Assembly: GCA_002721755.1 (NCBI GenBank)
Contig: PBLL01000015.1
Location: forward strand, 46,147-110,146
Direction of reading: 5' to 3'
Source: Actinomycetota bacterium
GTDB taxonomy: Bacteria; Actinomycetota; Acidimicrobiia; Acidimicrobiales; MedAcidi-G1
DNA length: 64,000 nucleotides
The notes under the pieces are model-generated. The model had not been told where the DNA came from and ran no database searches. It worked only from the letters and a program-made list of their open reading frames with translations. Positions 49,114-58,945 of the stretch are shown here, piece after piece (position 1 is the stretch's first letter; every line of letters starts with the position of its first letter). The position numbers and the translations under genes were made by a program.

Positions 49114-50382
49114 ATGGCTTTCGAGTTCCGTTTACCAGATATAGGGGAAGGTTTAGAAGACGCTGAAATCGTTTCATGGTTTGTATCACCCGGAGATACA
49201 GTCAAACGCGATCAGGCTCTACTTGAGGTGTTAACTGATAAAGCAAGCTCTGAATTGCCTTCTCCAGTAGCGGGAAAAGTCATCTCCACAAATGGAGAAG
49301 AGGGTGAGAGAATTAAAGTCGGGGAAATTCTAATTGAAATAGAAGAAGAGCAAATTAAAGATTCTTCTGACATTTCAGCAGAAAACAAAACAGAGGCACT
49401 CGAAAATTCAAAACCATCTGATACAAAAGCTTCCAACCATGAGACAGATTCCTTTATTCCGGGCCTCCCAAAAGTCAAAGCTTCTCCGGCAACCAGAAAA
49501 CTAGCCCGCGAGCTATCGGTAGAAATCTCAGAGATTGTCGGCACTGGGCCGTCTGGACGTATCACGAACGATGATGTAAAAGCGGCAGCAACTGGATCCG
49601 TAACTAAAGAAGCTTCTTCCAGTTCTCCTGCATACGAAGAGTCTTCGGCTGCTGTTTCAGATTTGAATCTCGGTTACATGGAACCAGGAGAACACAAGAT
49701 TAAAGGAGTCCGAGGAGTAGTAGCGAAAAATATGACTACCTCTTGGGCTGAGATCCCCCACATCCACACCTTGGATGAATTTGATGCCTCTCTTCTTCTC
49801 GATTTCAGAACCCGACTTCAAAAAGTGAATCGTAAGGGCGCTTCAAGTATTACTCCCCTTTCTATAATCTCTGCGGCAACCATAAGGGCACTAGAAAAAT
49901 ATCCAATGATGAATGGTCACATAGGTGGAGACTCAGCCGAAAAAATAGTTATACCTTCTTCAATAAATTTAGGCATTGCAGTCGCATCACCTTCTGGTCT
50001 TTTAGTGCCTGTAATAGATAAAGCAGACTCTTTAGATATTTTTGAACTGGCAGAAAAAATTTCTGAAATAGTGGAACTTGCCCGTGAACAAAAAATCGGA
50101 GCTGCTCAGATGCAAGGAGCGACTTTTACGATCACGAATTATGGATCACTTGGTGGCCGGTGGGCACTTCCAATAATCTCTTCCGGACAGGCCGGCATTC
50201 TCGGTATCGGAAAGATTGAAGAAAGGCCGATTGTTGTAGAAAGTAAAGTTGAAGCCAGATCCACAATCCCAATTGTTCTAGGTGCTGATCACCGACTTAT
50301 CGATGGCGATGTTGCTGAGGCTTTCAAGAGTTCAATCATCTCTGACCTCTTGGAACCTCTTAACCTCTTAGTCGCAGAGTGA
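49114..50382 (+). CDS. Dihydrolipoamide acyltransferase (E2)
   Basis: Lipoyl domain (LTDKASSELPSPVAG), E3-binding domain, catalytic LGADHRLIDG. Confidence 0.93.
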   Translation: MAFEFRLPDIGEGLEDAEIVSWFVSPGDTVKRDQALLEVLTDKASSELPSPVAGKVISTNGEEGERIKVGEILIEIEEEQIKDSSDISAENKTEALENSKPSDTKASNHETDSFIPGLPKVKASPATRKLARELSVEISEIVGTGPSGRITNDDVKAAATGSVTKEASSSSPAYEESSAAVSDLNLGYMEPGEHKIKGVRGVVAKNMTTSWAEIPHIHTLDEFDASLLLDFRTRLQKVNRKGASSITPLSIISAATIRALEKYPMMNGHIGGDSAEKIVIPSSINLGIAVASPSGLLVPVIDKADSLDIFELAEKISEIVELAREQKIGAAQMQGATFTITNYGSLGGRWALPIISSGQAGILGIGKIEERPIVVESKVEARSTIPIVLGADHRLIDGDVAEAFKSSIISDLLEPLNLLVAE

Positions 50383-50389
50383 GTTTTCC

Positions 50390-51787
50390 TTGGTTGTAGG
50401 TGAAGTAGCTTCTTCAGTCGACCTTCTAGTCATAGGTGGTGGTCCGGGTGGTTACGCTGCTGCTTTAAATGCCAGTCGTTTGGGTCGAAAAGTTACTTTG
50501 ATTGAAAACAAATCAATCGGAGGTACTTGTCTGAATGTCGGATGTATCCCATCTAAAGCACTCATTGAAATTGCAGACCTCGCCTATCTAGACAACACTA
50601 CAAATGATTTAGGTGTAGAAATTTCCACAAAAGTTGATATGGCGAAAATTTACGGATATCTCAAAAACCTGGTTAGCGAACTCAATAATGGAGTGTCTTT
50701 CCTGCTTGACAGCGCTGAGGTGGATCTTATTACCGGCACGGCGAGATTTACGCGCCCTAACAGGGTTGCTGTGGAAAATCCAGACGGAGGTGTTGAACAC
50801 TTTGAATTTCGTGACGCGATAGTAGCAACTGGTTCTTCACCTGTAACTCTTCCAAATTTTCCAGTTGATGGTGAAAGCATTGTTGACTCGGAGAGCCTAC
50901 TTTTTAGGAATTCATTACCGGAGCAACTCACTCTCATAGGTGGCGGATATATCGGAGTTGAGTTGGCAACTGTTTTCGCAAAATTAGGTTCACGAGTTGT
51001 TGTAGTCGAAACAGAGGAACAGCTTTTGCCCGGCTTCAGCAAAAATCTAAGTAAAAAATTGGAAAAAGGACTTCGTTCTTTAGGGGTGGGAATTTGTCTT
51101 GGTTATGAAGCTATTTCATTCGATAAAAACGAACTTTTGATAGAAAATTCCAGTGGTTCTTCCTCAATACCCACTGAAATATTGGGAGTTGTAGCTGGAA
51201 GACGACCGAATAGCGAGATTGTTAATATCACCGAAACGGGTGCATCATTAACTCCCTCTGGTCACGTGATAGTTGATCCACAACGTCGCGCTACAGAACA
51301 TATCTTCGCTATTGGCGATCTTACACCGGGACCCGCTTTGGCTCACAAAGCTACCTCGGAAGCCAGAGTTGCGGCTGATGCAGCTTGTGGAATTCCTAAT
51401 GCTTTTGAACCAAATTGCATACCAATGGTCGTTTTTAGCGATCCTCAGATCGTGACTGTCGGAATAGATCCAGACTTAATCTCAAGCAATGAAAAGGACT
51501 TTATCTCCTTCCGTTTCCCTTTTTCCGCTTCCTCGAGAGCTAAAACTCTGCGAGATGATTCTGGTTTTGTGAATATCGTGGCTGACAATGAGGGAACTGT
51601 CGTAGGTTTTCAAGCTCTAGGTAAGCACGTTGCAGAGCTGGCAGGTGAGGCAGCATTAGCAATCGAAACAGCTGCGACTTTAGAAGATCTTGCTGTTACC
51701 ATCCACGCACATCCAACAATGGGTGAAACTATTGCTGAAGCTTCTTTGGGGCTATCAGGTGCTCCGCTTCATTTTTCAGACAAATAA
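50390..51787 (+). CDS. lpdA: Dihydrolipoamide dehydrogenase (E3)
   Basis: GGGPGGYAAALNASRLG, GGTCLNVGCIPSK, HAHPTMGE. Confidence 0.95.
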   Translation: MVVGEVASSVDLLVIGGGPGGYAAALNASRLGRKVTLIENKSIGGTCLNVGCIPSKALIEIADLAYLDNTTNDLGVEISTKVDMAKIYGYLKNLVSELNNGVSFLLDSAEVDLITGTARFTRPNRVAVENPDGGVEHFEFRDAIVATGSSPVTLPNFPVDGESIVDSESLLFRNSLPEQLTLIGGGYIGVELATVFAKLGSRVVVVETEEQLLPGFSKNLSKKLEKGLRSLGVGICLGYEAISFDKNELLIENSSGSSSIPTEILGVVAGRRPNSEIVNITETGASLTPSGHVIVDPQRRATEHIFAIGDLTPGPALAHKATSEARVAADAACGIPNAFEPNCIPMVVFSDPQIVTVGIDPDLISSNEKDFISFRFPFSASSRAKTLRDDSGFVNIVADNEGTVVGFQALGKHVAELAGEAALAIETAATLEDLAVTIHAHPTMGETIAEASLGLSGAPLHFSDK

Positions 51788-51852
51788 TCTAAAAAAAAAC
51801 TTTTTTCTCCGGCATTCAACTTTGCTTTCAAAGAAAGCCTACGATCACTCAG

Positions 51853-52998
51853 ATGGATCTAAATTTTGATTTAAAGCAGCGATATGAATTGGGTCTGCGC
51901 AAATGGGATAAATACGGTCCTGAGTTCATACCAGCTTGGATAGCTGAGCATGATTTCGGTTCCCCACCAGCCGTAAAAGAGAGACTCCACGCATTGGTTT
52001 CTTCAGAAGCATTCGGTTACCACGATCAAGATAGGAGACTTGCAAATGCTTTTTCCTCATGGTCTCAACTGCAAAACTCTTGGAAATTGGATCCAGAGAT
52101 GGTTATATCAACAGTAACTGTACTTCAAGGTGTAGCAGCTTGCGTTGAAGCCTTCAGTTCTGAGGGAGATGGAGTTTTGTACAACACTCCCTCCTATCCA
52201 CCTTTTCTTGACTTACCTTCACTTTCGAACAGGCGATCCGTTGAGTGGCCTTTGACTAGATCCGAAAATGGTTGGCGATACGACTTGGAATTACTGGAGG
52301 AAATCCTCAAAAAGGATTCTGGAATACGCATACTCCTTCTATGTAATCCGCATAATCCCACAGGTGTTGTTCTCAAAGAAGAGGAACTAAATCAAATTGT
52401 TAGCATTTCAAGAAAATATGACCTGATCCTAATTTCTGACGAAATTCACTCAGATTTTATTTACGCGGAGTCAAGACATATTCCGACCCTAACTATTGAG
52501 GGAGCTGACGAGATAACAATCTCTGTTACATCTGGTGCGAAAAGTTTTGCTTTAGCCGGTTTGCGCTGTGCTGTTGCTATACCTGGTAATCAGCTTTTGA
52601 AAGAGAAACTTTTAAGTGTTCCAAAATTTCTCTTGGGAGGATCTAACCGTATGGGCTGTGAAGCAACGATTGCATCATGGGAAACCGGCTCAAGCTGGAT
52701 GGCAGACATCATTAAAATTCTTGAAAACCGGCGAAAGTATCTGAAATCAAAACTAGAAAATGAAATTAGTGAGGCAAAAATGTTTCTACCTGAATCAACT
52801 TTCTTGGCTTGGATAGACCTTTCAGAATTTGATTTAGGTGAAAATCCTGCTAAGAGCTTGAGAGAAAAGACGGGTGTCGCTTGCGGAAATGGGCCTGATT
52901 TTGGTACTGGTGGACAAGGTCATATCCGTCTTACTTTTGGTACTTCTGAAAGTCTTCTAGATGAAATTATTGAAAGAATTATAGAAGGTCTAACTTGA
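51853..52998 (+). CDS. PatB/MalY-type PLP-dependent C-S lyase/aminotransferase
   Basis: WIAEHDFGSPPAVKERL, CNPHNPTG, SDEIHSDF, SGAKSFALAGLRCA. Confidence 0.9.
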   Translation: MDLNFDLKQRYELGLRKWDKYGPEFIPAWIAEHDFGSPPAVKERLHALVSSEAFGYHDQDRRLANAFSSWSQLQNSWKLDPEMVISTVTVLQGVAACVEAFSSEGDGVLYNTPSYPPFLDLPSLSNRRSVEWPLTRSENGWRYDLELLEEILKKDSGIRILLLCNPHNPTGVVLKEEELNQIVSISRKYDLILISDEIHSDFIYAESRHIPTLTIEGADEITISVTSGAKSFALAGLRCAVAIPGNQLLKEKLLSVPKFLLGGSNRMGCEATIASWETGSSWMADIIKILENRRKYLKSKLENEISEAKMFLPESTFLAWIDLSEFDLGENPAKSLREKTGVACGNGPDFGTGGQGHIRLTFGTSESLLDEIIERIIEGLT

Positions 52999-54627
52999 AT
53001 GATTGATGGATTGAACAATAAGACCTTCTTATTTTCGCGCCCATTCTTAGCTGGGATGGTGAGCGCCGCTGTAGCGCTGTCTGTTGGTGAGCTATTCTCA
53101 TCTGTTACTAATCGAACCACATCTCTGGTTTACGCTGTCGGTGAATTCATAATCGATATCACTCCAGGTGATGTCGTTAGAGGGAGCATTGAAACACTGG
53201 GCAACTACCAAAAAGTTGTACTGCTCTGCTCCATAGCGATACTTTCAATTATTTTTGGTGGAATTCTAGGTGTTTTGTCTCGTAAACATTCTGAAAAGAG
53301 TTACCTGCTCTTTATAGGTTTTGGCATTTTTGGTGCTTGGGCATTAAACCGAGATCCCTTGACTACGACATCTGCAGCTCTTTCTCTTTCCGTTTCAGCA
53401 ACACTCATAGGAATTTCATCACTTCTTTTCCTTAACAGTCTTTTGAATGAGAAAGAAGAAGAACACGTTGAAGATCCTAGAAACACTTACGCAAATAGGC
53501 GTCAATTCATTAATTGGGCTACTGGAATGACAGTTGCTGCAGGGACCTTAACTGGAGTCGGTCGAGTTCTTCTGCGAGATGACACAGTTAGAAATATTCG
53601 TGAAAATATTGTCTTACCAGACGTTAAAGAAGGCAACGATTTACTAACAAATGAAAGTATTCCTAAGGAAACACCTCTTGCCAGCACGACTACGACTCCT
53701 TCTGGCGGAGGTGACTTACTTTCCTTTTCTGAGATGAATGAGATTGAAGGAATTTCCCCTTATATAACTTCCAATGAAGATTTTTATAGGATAGATACAG
53801 CCCTTCGTGTACCCACAATTGAACCATCGAATTGGACTCTCCGAGTAGATGGTCTTGTTGGGAATCCTTATGAAATTTCATATGACGAAATTCTGAAAAT
53901 GGACCTGGTCAAAAAAAATGTGACTTTGACTTGTGTGTCAAATGAAATTGGCGGACCTCTTGTGGGTAACGCTGTTTGGACAGGTGTGCCATTGGATCAA
54001 ATTGTTTCAAAAGCTGAACCCTTAGCCACTTCTGAACAGATTATGTGCCACTCTGTTGATGGATTCACAGCTGGTTTCCCTCTTGAAAACATTTTTGATG
54101 GTCGTACAGCTCTGCTGACAGTAGGTATGAACGGTGCCCCTTTACCGATTATCCACGGTTTTCCAGCTCGTCTGGTAGTAGCAGGCCTATACGGTTATGT
54201 GTCGGCTGTTAAATGGATAAAACGGATCGAACTTTGCACCTGGGATGACAACGATGGGTATTGGATACCTCGCGGATGGTCTAAACGGGCTCCAATCAAA
54301 ATATCATCAAGAATTGATGTTCCCCAGAAAAGGAAAATTGAATCAGGAATGCATGTCGTTGCTGGAGTCGCTTGGGCTCCTCTTTCTGGAATTAAGAAAG
54401 TGGAAGTTTCGTTTAATTCTGGGCCGTGGAAAGAATGTGATTTAGGTCTTTCCTTAAGTGGTGAATCCTGGACTCAGTGGGTTTACAAGTGGGAAGCTGA
54501 ACCGGGAAAATACGAAATAAAGGTAAGAGCAACAGATAAAAATGGTGTTGTTCAGTCATCAAACATTGTCAGTCCTGCACCAAATGGCGCAGAGGGTCTG
54601 GACAAAATTTCAATCAGAGTTGTTTAA
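52999..54627 (+). CDS. Membrane-anchored molybdopterin-dependent (sulfite oxidase-like) oxidoreductase
   Basis: Multiple N-terminal TM segments, NRRQFINWATG twin-arginine-like motif, VTLTCVSNEIGGPLVGNAVWTGVPL and Mo-dimerisation-type C-terminus. Confidence 0.88.
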   Translation: MIDGLNNKTFLFSRPFLAGMVSAAVALSVGELFSSVTNRTTSLVYAVGEFIIDITPGDVVRGSIETLGNYQKVVLLCSIAILSIIFGGILGVLSRKHSEKSYLLFIGFGIFGAWALNRDPLTTTSAALSLSVSATLIGISSLLFLNSLLNEKEEEHVEDPRNTYANRRQFINWATGMTVAAGTLTGVGRVLLRDDTVRNIRENIVLPDVKEGNDLLTNESIPKETPLASTTTTPSGGGDLLSFSEMNEIEGISPYITSNEDFYRIDTALRVPTIEPSNWTLRVDGLVGNPYEISYDEILKMDLVKKNVTLTCVSNEIGGPLVGNAVWTGVPLDQIVSKAEPLATSEQIMCHSVDGFTAGFPLENIFDGRTALLTVGMNGAPLPIIHGFPARLVVAGLYGYVSAVKWIKRIELCTWDDNDGYWIPRGWSKRAPIKISSRIDVPQKRKIESGMHVVAGVAWAPLSGIKKVEVSFNSGPWKECDLGLSLSGESWTQWVYKWEAEPGKYEIKVRATDKNGVVQSSNIVSPAPNGAEGLDKISIRVV

Positions 54628-54634
54628 CTAGTCG

Positions 54635-55261
54635 CTAACCTGCTGCAGTCGTAGTTGTGGTTTCAGCAACTGTTGTTGTCGTTTCTGCAACTGTTTCTGC
54701 TTCGTCAACTGTTGCTGTTTCGTCTGTAGTGGCTGAATCGGTTTCAGTTGACTCTTCTTCAGGAGGTTCTGTTGTTGTTGTCGGAACACTAGGAACTCCG
54801 TCAGTTGACAAACCTCGTTGCTCGAGAGCTGCAATATGTGCTGCTCGTGTCCCATTTCCATACCACCCATCTGCCTCAATCCCGAGAACCGTTTGCAAAG
54901 CTTCGGCAACTGAACTTGGTCCCCATTGATAGGAAGCCGTCAAGATTGCTTCAACTTCACTGTCATTAACTACTGTGTCGATGATCGAAGGAAGGGTCGG
55001 GAGCTGTGTAGTTGTGGTTGGAACTTCAATTTCTTCTGTCTCAAGCATTGTTGTAGTGGTTGCAATCAGAGGTTCTGGCTGTGGGGGTGCAACTGCTAAA
55101 AGCTCAATTTCGGTTTCTAAATCCAATACGTCTTCGCGTAATTGCACAAGCTCGGCTCGAAGAGTCTGGATTTCGTCATCATTGCTCTCAAATAATCCAC
55201 ATCCAGTGGAAATAAGCGAAAAAGTGACGATTAAGGCGATTGAGATTTGAGATTTCTTCAT
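54635..55261 (-). CDS. Lipoprotein with coiled coil, peptidoglycan-binding-like domain and Thr/Glu-rich tail
   Basis: LISTGC lipobox; LQTVLGIEADGWYGNGTRAAHIAALEQRGL; low-complexity TTTT/E-rich C-terminus. Confidence 0.7.
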   Translation of the reverse strand: MKKSQISIALIVTFSLISTGCGLFESNDDEIQTLRAELVQLREDVLDLETEIELLAVAPPQPEPLIATTTTMLETEEIEVPTTTTQLPTLPSIIDTVVNDSEVEAILTASYQWGPSSVAEALQTVLGIEADGWYGNGTRAAHIAALEQRGLSTDGVPSVPTTTTEPPEEESTETDSATTDETATVDEAETVAETTTTVAETTTTTAAG

Positions 55262-55314
55262 TCCGACAGTATTCCAGAGAAAGAAGCCAATAACGAGTCA
55301 GAGGTGTATTTTTC

Positions 55315-58300
55315 TTAATCTTTGACAGTTATCCTCACGGAAACAGATTCAGATCTTCTACCTATCTGATCATTCGCAGTAAGAAAAAAAGTGTAATCTT
55401 GACCGATTTTTAGTTTCTTTATGGAGTGTGAAAACCAGGTTATACCTTCTGCTTTCTTCCATGGAGTGCCTACTATTTGCGATATCCAATCGTCATAGGT
55501 GGTCAGTCTTGCCGCAACGTTAGGAAGTTTCGTATTGGCACAATCGCCTTGCGGTCCCCAAGCTATGACTCCCACTAATACTGGCAGTCCACTTCCGGTC
55601 GTTACGGGACCTCCTCCGTCTCCCAGACATGAACCGACTCCTTGCTCTCCTCCGACGCAAAGCCATTGCGAGGAATCAAAGGTGGACCATTCTCCGCAAC
55701 GGTTTGTAGATGGGTTGTTTTGAACTTCACCAGTTGCTTCTCTCAGATTTATCTCTTTTATATTTTCACCTGCGACTGTCGATCCCCATCCAGCTACTTT
55801 TACTTCTGTCCCGTCTAAAGGCAATTTTCTATCTGTTTCCCAGGGGATCCACATCGAGTTTGATGATTCAACCGGACTTGAAAGTTCTAAGAGTGCGATG
55901 TCGTGAGTTAAAGGAGAGTCCCTATATCCCTCATGTAAGCGTATGCTTTTTATTTTTAAACGGTCTGACTGCTGCACTTTTGAAAGATCCGAGAATCCTG
56001 AAGAAACTTCGATACTTGCAGGCGTTGCTCCCCCATCAACACAGTGGGCGGCTGTCATTACCCATGTCGGTGTTATGAGGGTTCCTGCGCAAACCTTTGC
56101 TTGAACCGGGTCAGATACCGCAGGATCAAGCAGAGCAACTATATGAGAATTGTTCTCGATGCTGGCTTTTTCTCCGCCGATAATCATTCTCTCTTGAGTT
56201 GGTTTTATAGGAATTTTTTGCTTATCTGAAACCAAATTTTTGTCTGAGTTCAAGGTTGTGTTTGTTTCCTCGTCTGCTTCGAAGTGTTGTATTGAAAAAG
56301 TTACTCCGTTCAGTTCCTGCGGGTAATCCCAGCTCAACAGCACTTCGCCTGATTGACTTTCAGCTTCTAAGCCAATGGGTGCTAATGGTTTATCTAGAAG
56401 AGTTGTTCGTGGGGTATCAATTCTGACTGCAACAGGCTCAGAGTAGGGAGTTTTTGCTGAATTATTCTGAGCTAGAACTTGGAACTCATAAGTCAGACCA
56501 CTTTCAAGGTTTTCTATCTCATATTCTGTTGTATCTATTTCGGATATCCATGTCCATTGCCAACCAAGGTGAGATCGTAGCCACTCATCGTAGTGGCTGA
56601 CCCTTGTCAGCACATCAACATCATCGGCGCATCTGTTTGAGTCGTCCGTCATTCCATAGGAGGTAACACCGGCCAGAAACCAATGTCCATCAATTTCTAC
56701 TACATTTGATCCGCCGCTATCACCTGTGCAAGCTCCTTTTCGTGCTGGCGAATCAGAACAGATCCTGGTTGTTGCAACAAAATCGGTGTCAGAGCCGCAG
56801 AAATTATAATCGTGATCACCAATAACATTTACCACGGTTGATTTTAGATCATCTGGATATGGGCCTTTATTTACGATATCTGTGCTACCCCAACCTGTTT
56901 TAAGAATTGGTGTTCCGTCATGCGGCAGTGTTGGGTCCTCTAGCCATGGGATAGGTGTCGCAATGCCAGATGGGATTGGACGGGAAAGACGCACAAGAGC
57001 TATGTCGTTGTTGACATCTCGATCGTAGGCTGGGTGAGGATAAATACCAGCTGCTTGAAAGAGGTCTTCCTGTCCAATAGTCGACAGTTGCTGCCTGCCG
57101 GCTCCAATAATAATTTTTGAAGCCTGTGTATACCCGCTGTCTTCCAGGAAACAATGAGCGGCTGTTAGTACCCATTGAGGATCTATTAAGGTTCCTCCAC
57201 AGTATTGATCATTCATTGGATTGGGTCCGTCCATTATTGCTACTTGAAATGAAAGATCTCCGGGTGTTTCCTCTTCAGCTCCGACGATGTGAAGCCGTCT
57301 AGTTGATGTAGTTGGATCAACTATTTGGTGATTTCGACTTGATGCCCTGGTGATTGTCGTGGAAGGTGAGGGTTTCCAATTAGCCTGCTCCCCGACTGTT
57401 ATGGGACCAAACGTTTCTGAACCGTCAGCTGTGACTAGAAATATTTCATTTTGACTTCGCCCTAGACTGTTCACACCGTCTGTCTGGGCTGTGAACGCAA
57501 TGTACTTGCCGTCTCTTGACCATGCTGGTTCGGCTTCATTTAACTCGTTTTGTGTGATCTGCTTAATATCGCTCCCATCAGGATTCATTGTGAATATCTC
57601 TACATCTCCGTCTGTGTTGCTGAGAAAAGCGATCCTTTTCCCATCAGGAGACCAAGTCGGCCATGCATCCCCAAAACCGTCATTATTGGTAATTTGCTTA
57701 ATTGAATCATCATCAACATTGAGAATGTAGATTTCAGTATCGCCATCCATCCAGCCTGAAAAAGCAATCTCATTACCAATTGGAGACCACGCCGGGATTG
57801 ACCAATTACCTGTATTAACCTCGTTCAATAGGCGAACTTGACTTCCGTCAGCGTTCATGATGTGGAGTCTGTAGGTGTCGTTGATTTTTCTTTCAAAAAC
57901 TATTTGCTTCCCGTCTGGAGACCATGTGGCAAATGCGTCTTCAGCGAAACTGCTTGTAAGATTTTTTAGATTAGTTCCGTCACTGTTTACAATGAAAATA
58001 TCCCCTTCGGCACTACCATGTTTCGCATCAAATGCTATTCGTGTTCCATCCGGTGAATAAACGCCTGACCAGTCATCGACTTCGTTATTTGTGATCTGTT
58101 TGAGATCAGTGCCATCAGCTTTAACCGTGTAAAGCTCCCAATCGCCATCACGATCACTCATAAAAAGTATCTCTCCGGAAATAGAAGGTTCGGCGATCAG
58201 TTCGTAAGGAGCGGGGTAAACCTGTCTGTATCGGACTGTAAATTCTGTTTCTTCTTTTTGGAATTCTTCAGTTGTGTCCCAACTTAAAAGTGCTGAGTCA

Positions 58301-58860
58301 CTACTTGTTCTAACGCTTAGCTGTATTGGTCCTGAATTTGTCGATTTGCTTTCTGCGGAATCTAAATCGCTGCTCTCGGTGTTTTCAGTCGGGATGTTGG
58401 CAGTGTCTGTATTTAAGTTTTCTTCATTAACGGAAGCGTCAAGTCCCGCCAAAAAAGTAAGCACACTCGCACCTAACATTTGGGTTTGGGAGTCACTCAG
58501 ACAGTAGTAGTCTGCGACCCAGTTAAGAGCATCAATTTCTTCTTCATTCCAGACTGTTTTATAACGATTTGGACCTGTCGGGTCTAGGTCGTTGCTTAAA
58601 TTGCTTTCACAGTCGTTTCCCGAAGCTTGGGCTATAGCGACTAGCAAGAAACGTAAAACTTCTACTCCAGCTTTTTGCAATTCTCCTGGATTTTCATATC
58701 CGAGGTAATCAGCAGCCCAAATAAGATCTTCTAATCCTTCGGTCGGGTATCCAGTTTCAACAGTTTCTTGATCGGCTTTTACGACTCCTGATTGAGTGAA
58801 AAAAAGAGCGACGACAAGTGTGATTGCTGACGCTACTCTAAAAAATCTAACTTTCTTCAC
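55315..58860 (-). CDS. Secreted multidomain protein: FN3 halves, TolB-like propeller and two trypsin-like domains
   Basis: 1181 aa; signal peptide; six PD40 repeats (aa ~226-500); S1 trypsin with TAAHC/DIAL/GDSGG (aa ~522-766); second S1 domain with TAAHC/DIAL/GDGGG (aa ~892-1131). Confidence 0.88.
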   Translation of the reverse strand: MKKVRFFRVASAITLVVALFFTQSGVVKADQETVETGYPTEGLEDLIWAADYLGYENPGELQKAGVEVLRFLLVAIAQASGNDCESNLSNDLDPTGPNRYKTVWNEEEIDALNWVADYYCLSDSQTQMLGASVLTFLAGLDASVNEENLNTDTANIPTENTESSDLDSAESKSTNSGPIQLSVRTSSDSALLSWDTTEEFQKEETEFTVRYRQVYPAPYELIAEPSISGEILFMSDRDGDWELYTVKADGTDLKQITNNEVDDWSGVYSPDGTRIAFDAKHGSAEGDIFIVNSDGTNLKNLTSSFAEDAFATWSPDGKQIVFERKINDTYRLHIMNADGSQVRLLNEVNTGNWSIPAWSPIGNEIAFSGWMDGDTEIYILNVDDDSIKQITNNDGFGDAWPTWSPDGKRIAFLSNTDGDVEIFTMNPDGSDIKQITQNELNEAEPAWSRDGKYIAFTAQTDGVNSLGRSQNEIFLVTADGSETFGPITVGEQANWKPSPSTTITRASSRNHQIVDPTTSTRRLHIVGAEEETPGDLSFQVAIMDGPNPMNDQYCGGTLIDPQWVLTAAHCFLEDSGYTQASKIIIGAGRQQLSTIGQEDLFQAAGIYPHPAYDRDVNNDIALVRLSRPIPSGIATPIPWLEDPTLPHDGTPILKTGWGSTDIVNKGPYPDDLKSTVVNVIGDHDYNFCGSDTDFVATTRICSDSPARKGACTGDSGGSNVVEIDGHWFLAGVTSYGMTDDSNRCADDVDVLTRVSHYDEWLRSHLGWQWTWISEIDTTEYEIENLESGLTYEFQVLAQNNSAKTPYSEPVAVRIDTPRTTLLDKPLAPIGLEAESQSGEVLLSWDYPQELNGVTFSIQHFEADEETNTTLNSDKNLVSDKQKIPIKPTQERMIIGGEKASIENNSHIVALLDPAVSDPVQAKVCAGTLITPTWVMTAAHCVDGGATPASIEVSSGFSDLSKVQQSDRLKIKSIRLHEGYRDSPLTHDIALLELSSPVESSNSMWIPWETDRKLPLDGTEVKVAGWGSTVAGENIKEINLREATGEVQNNPSTNRCGEWSTFDSSQWLCVGGEQGVGSCLGDGGGPVTTGSGLPVLVGVIAWGPQGDCANTKLPNVAARLTTYDDWISQIVGTPWKKAEGITWFSHSIKKLKIGQDYTFFLTANDQIGRRSESVSVRITVKD

Positions 58861-58945
58861 ACTTGAAGGCTAGGTGAATATAGTCTGTTTGCCTTTTTAA
58901 ATCCCCGCTTTTCATTTTTCTTGCAGGCATGCTCTACTTGGATTT

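Noticed and set aside
54628-54909. Gln-rich 93-aa ORF
   Set aside because: Alternative frame of the Thr-rich lipoprotein tail
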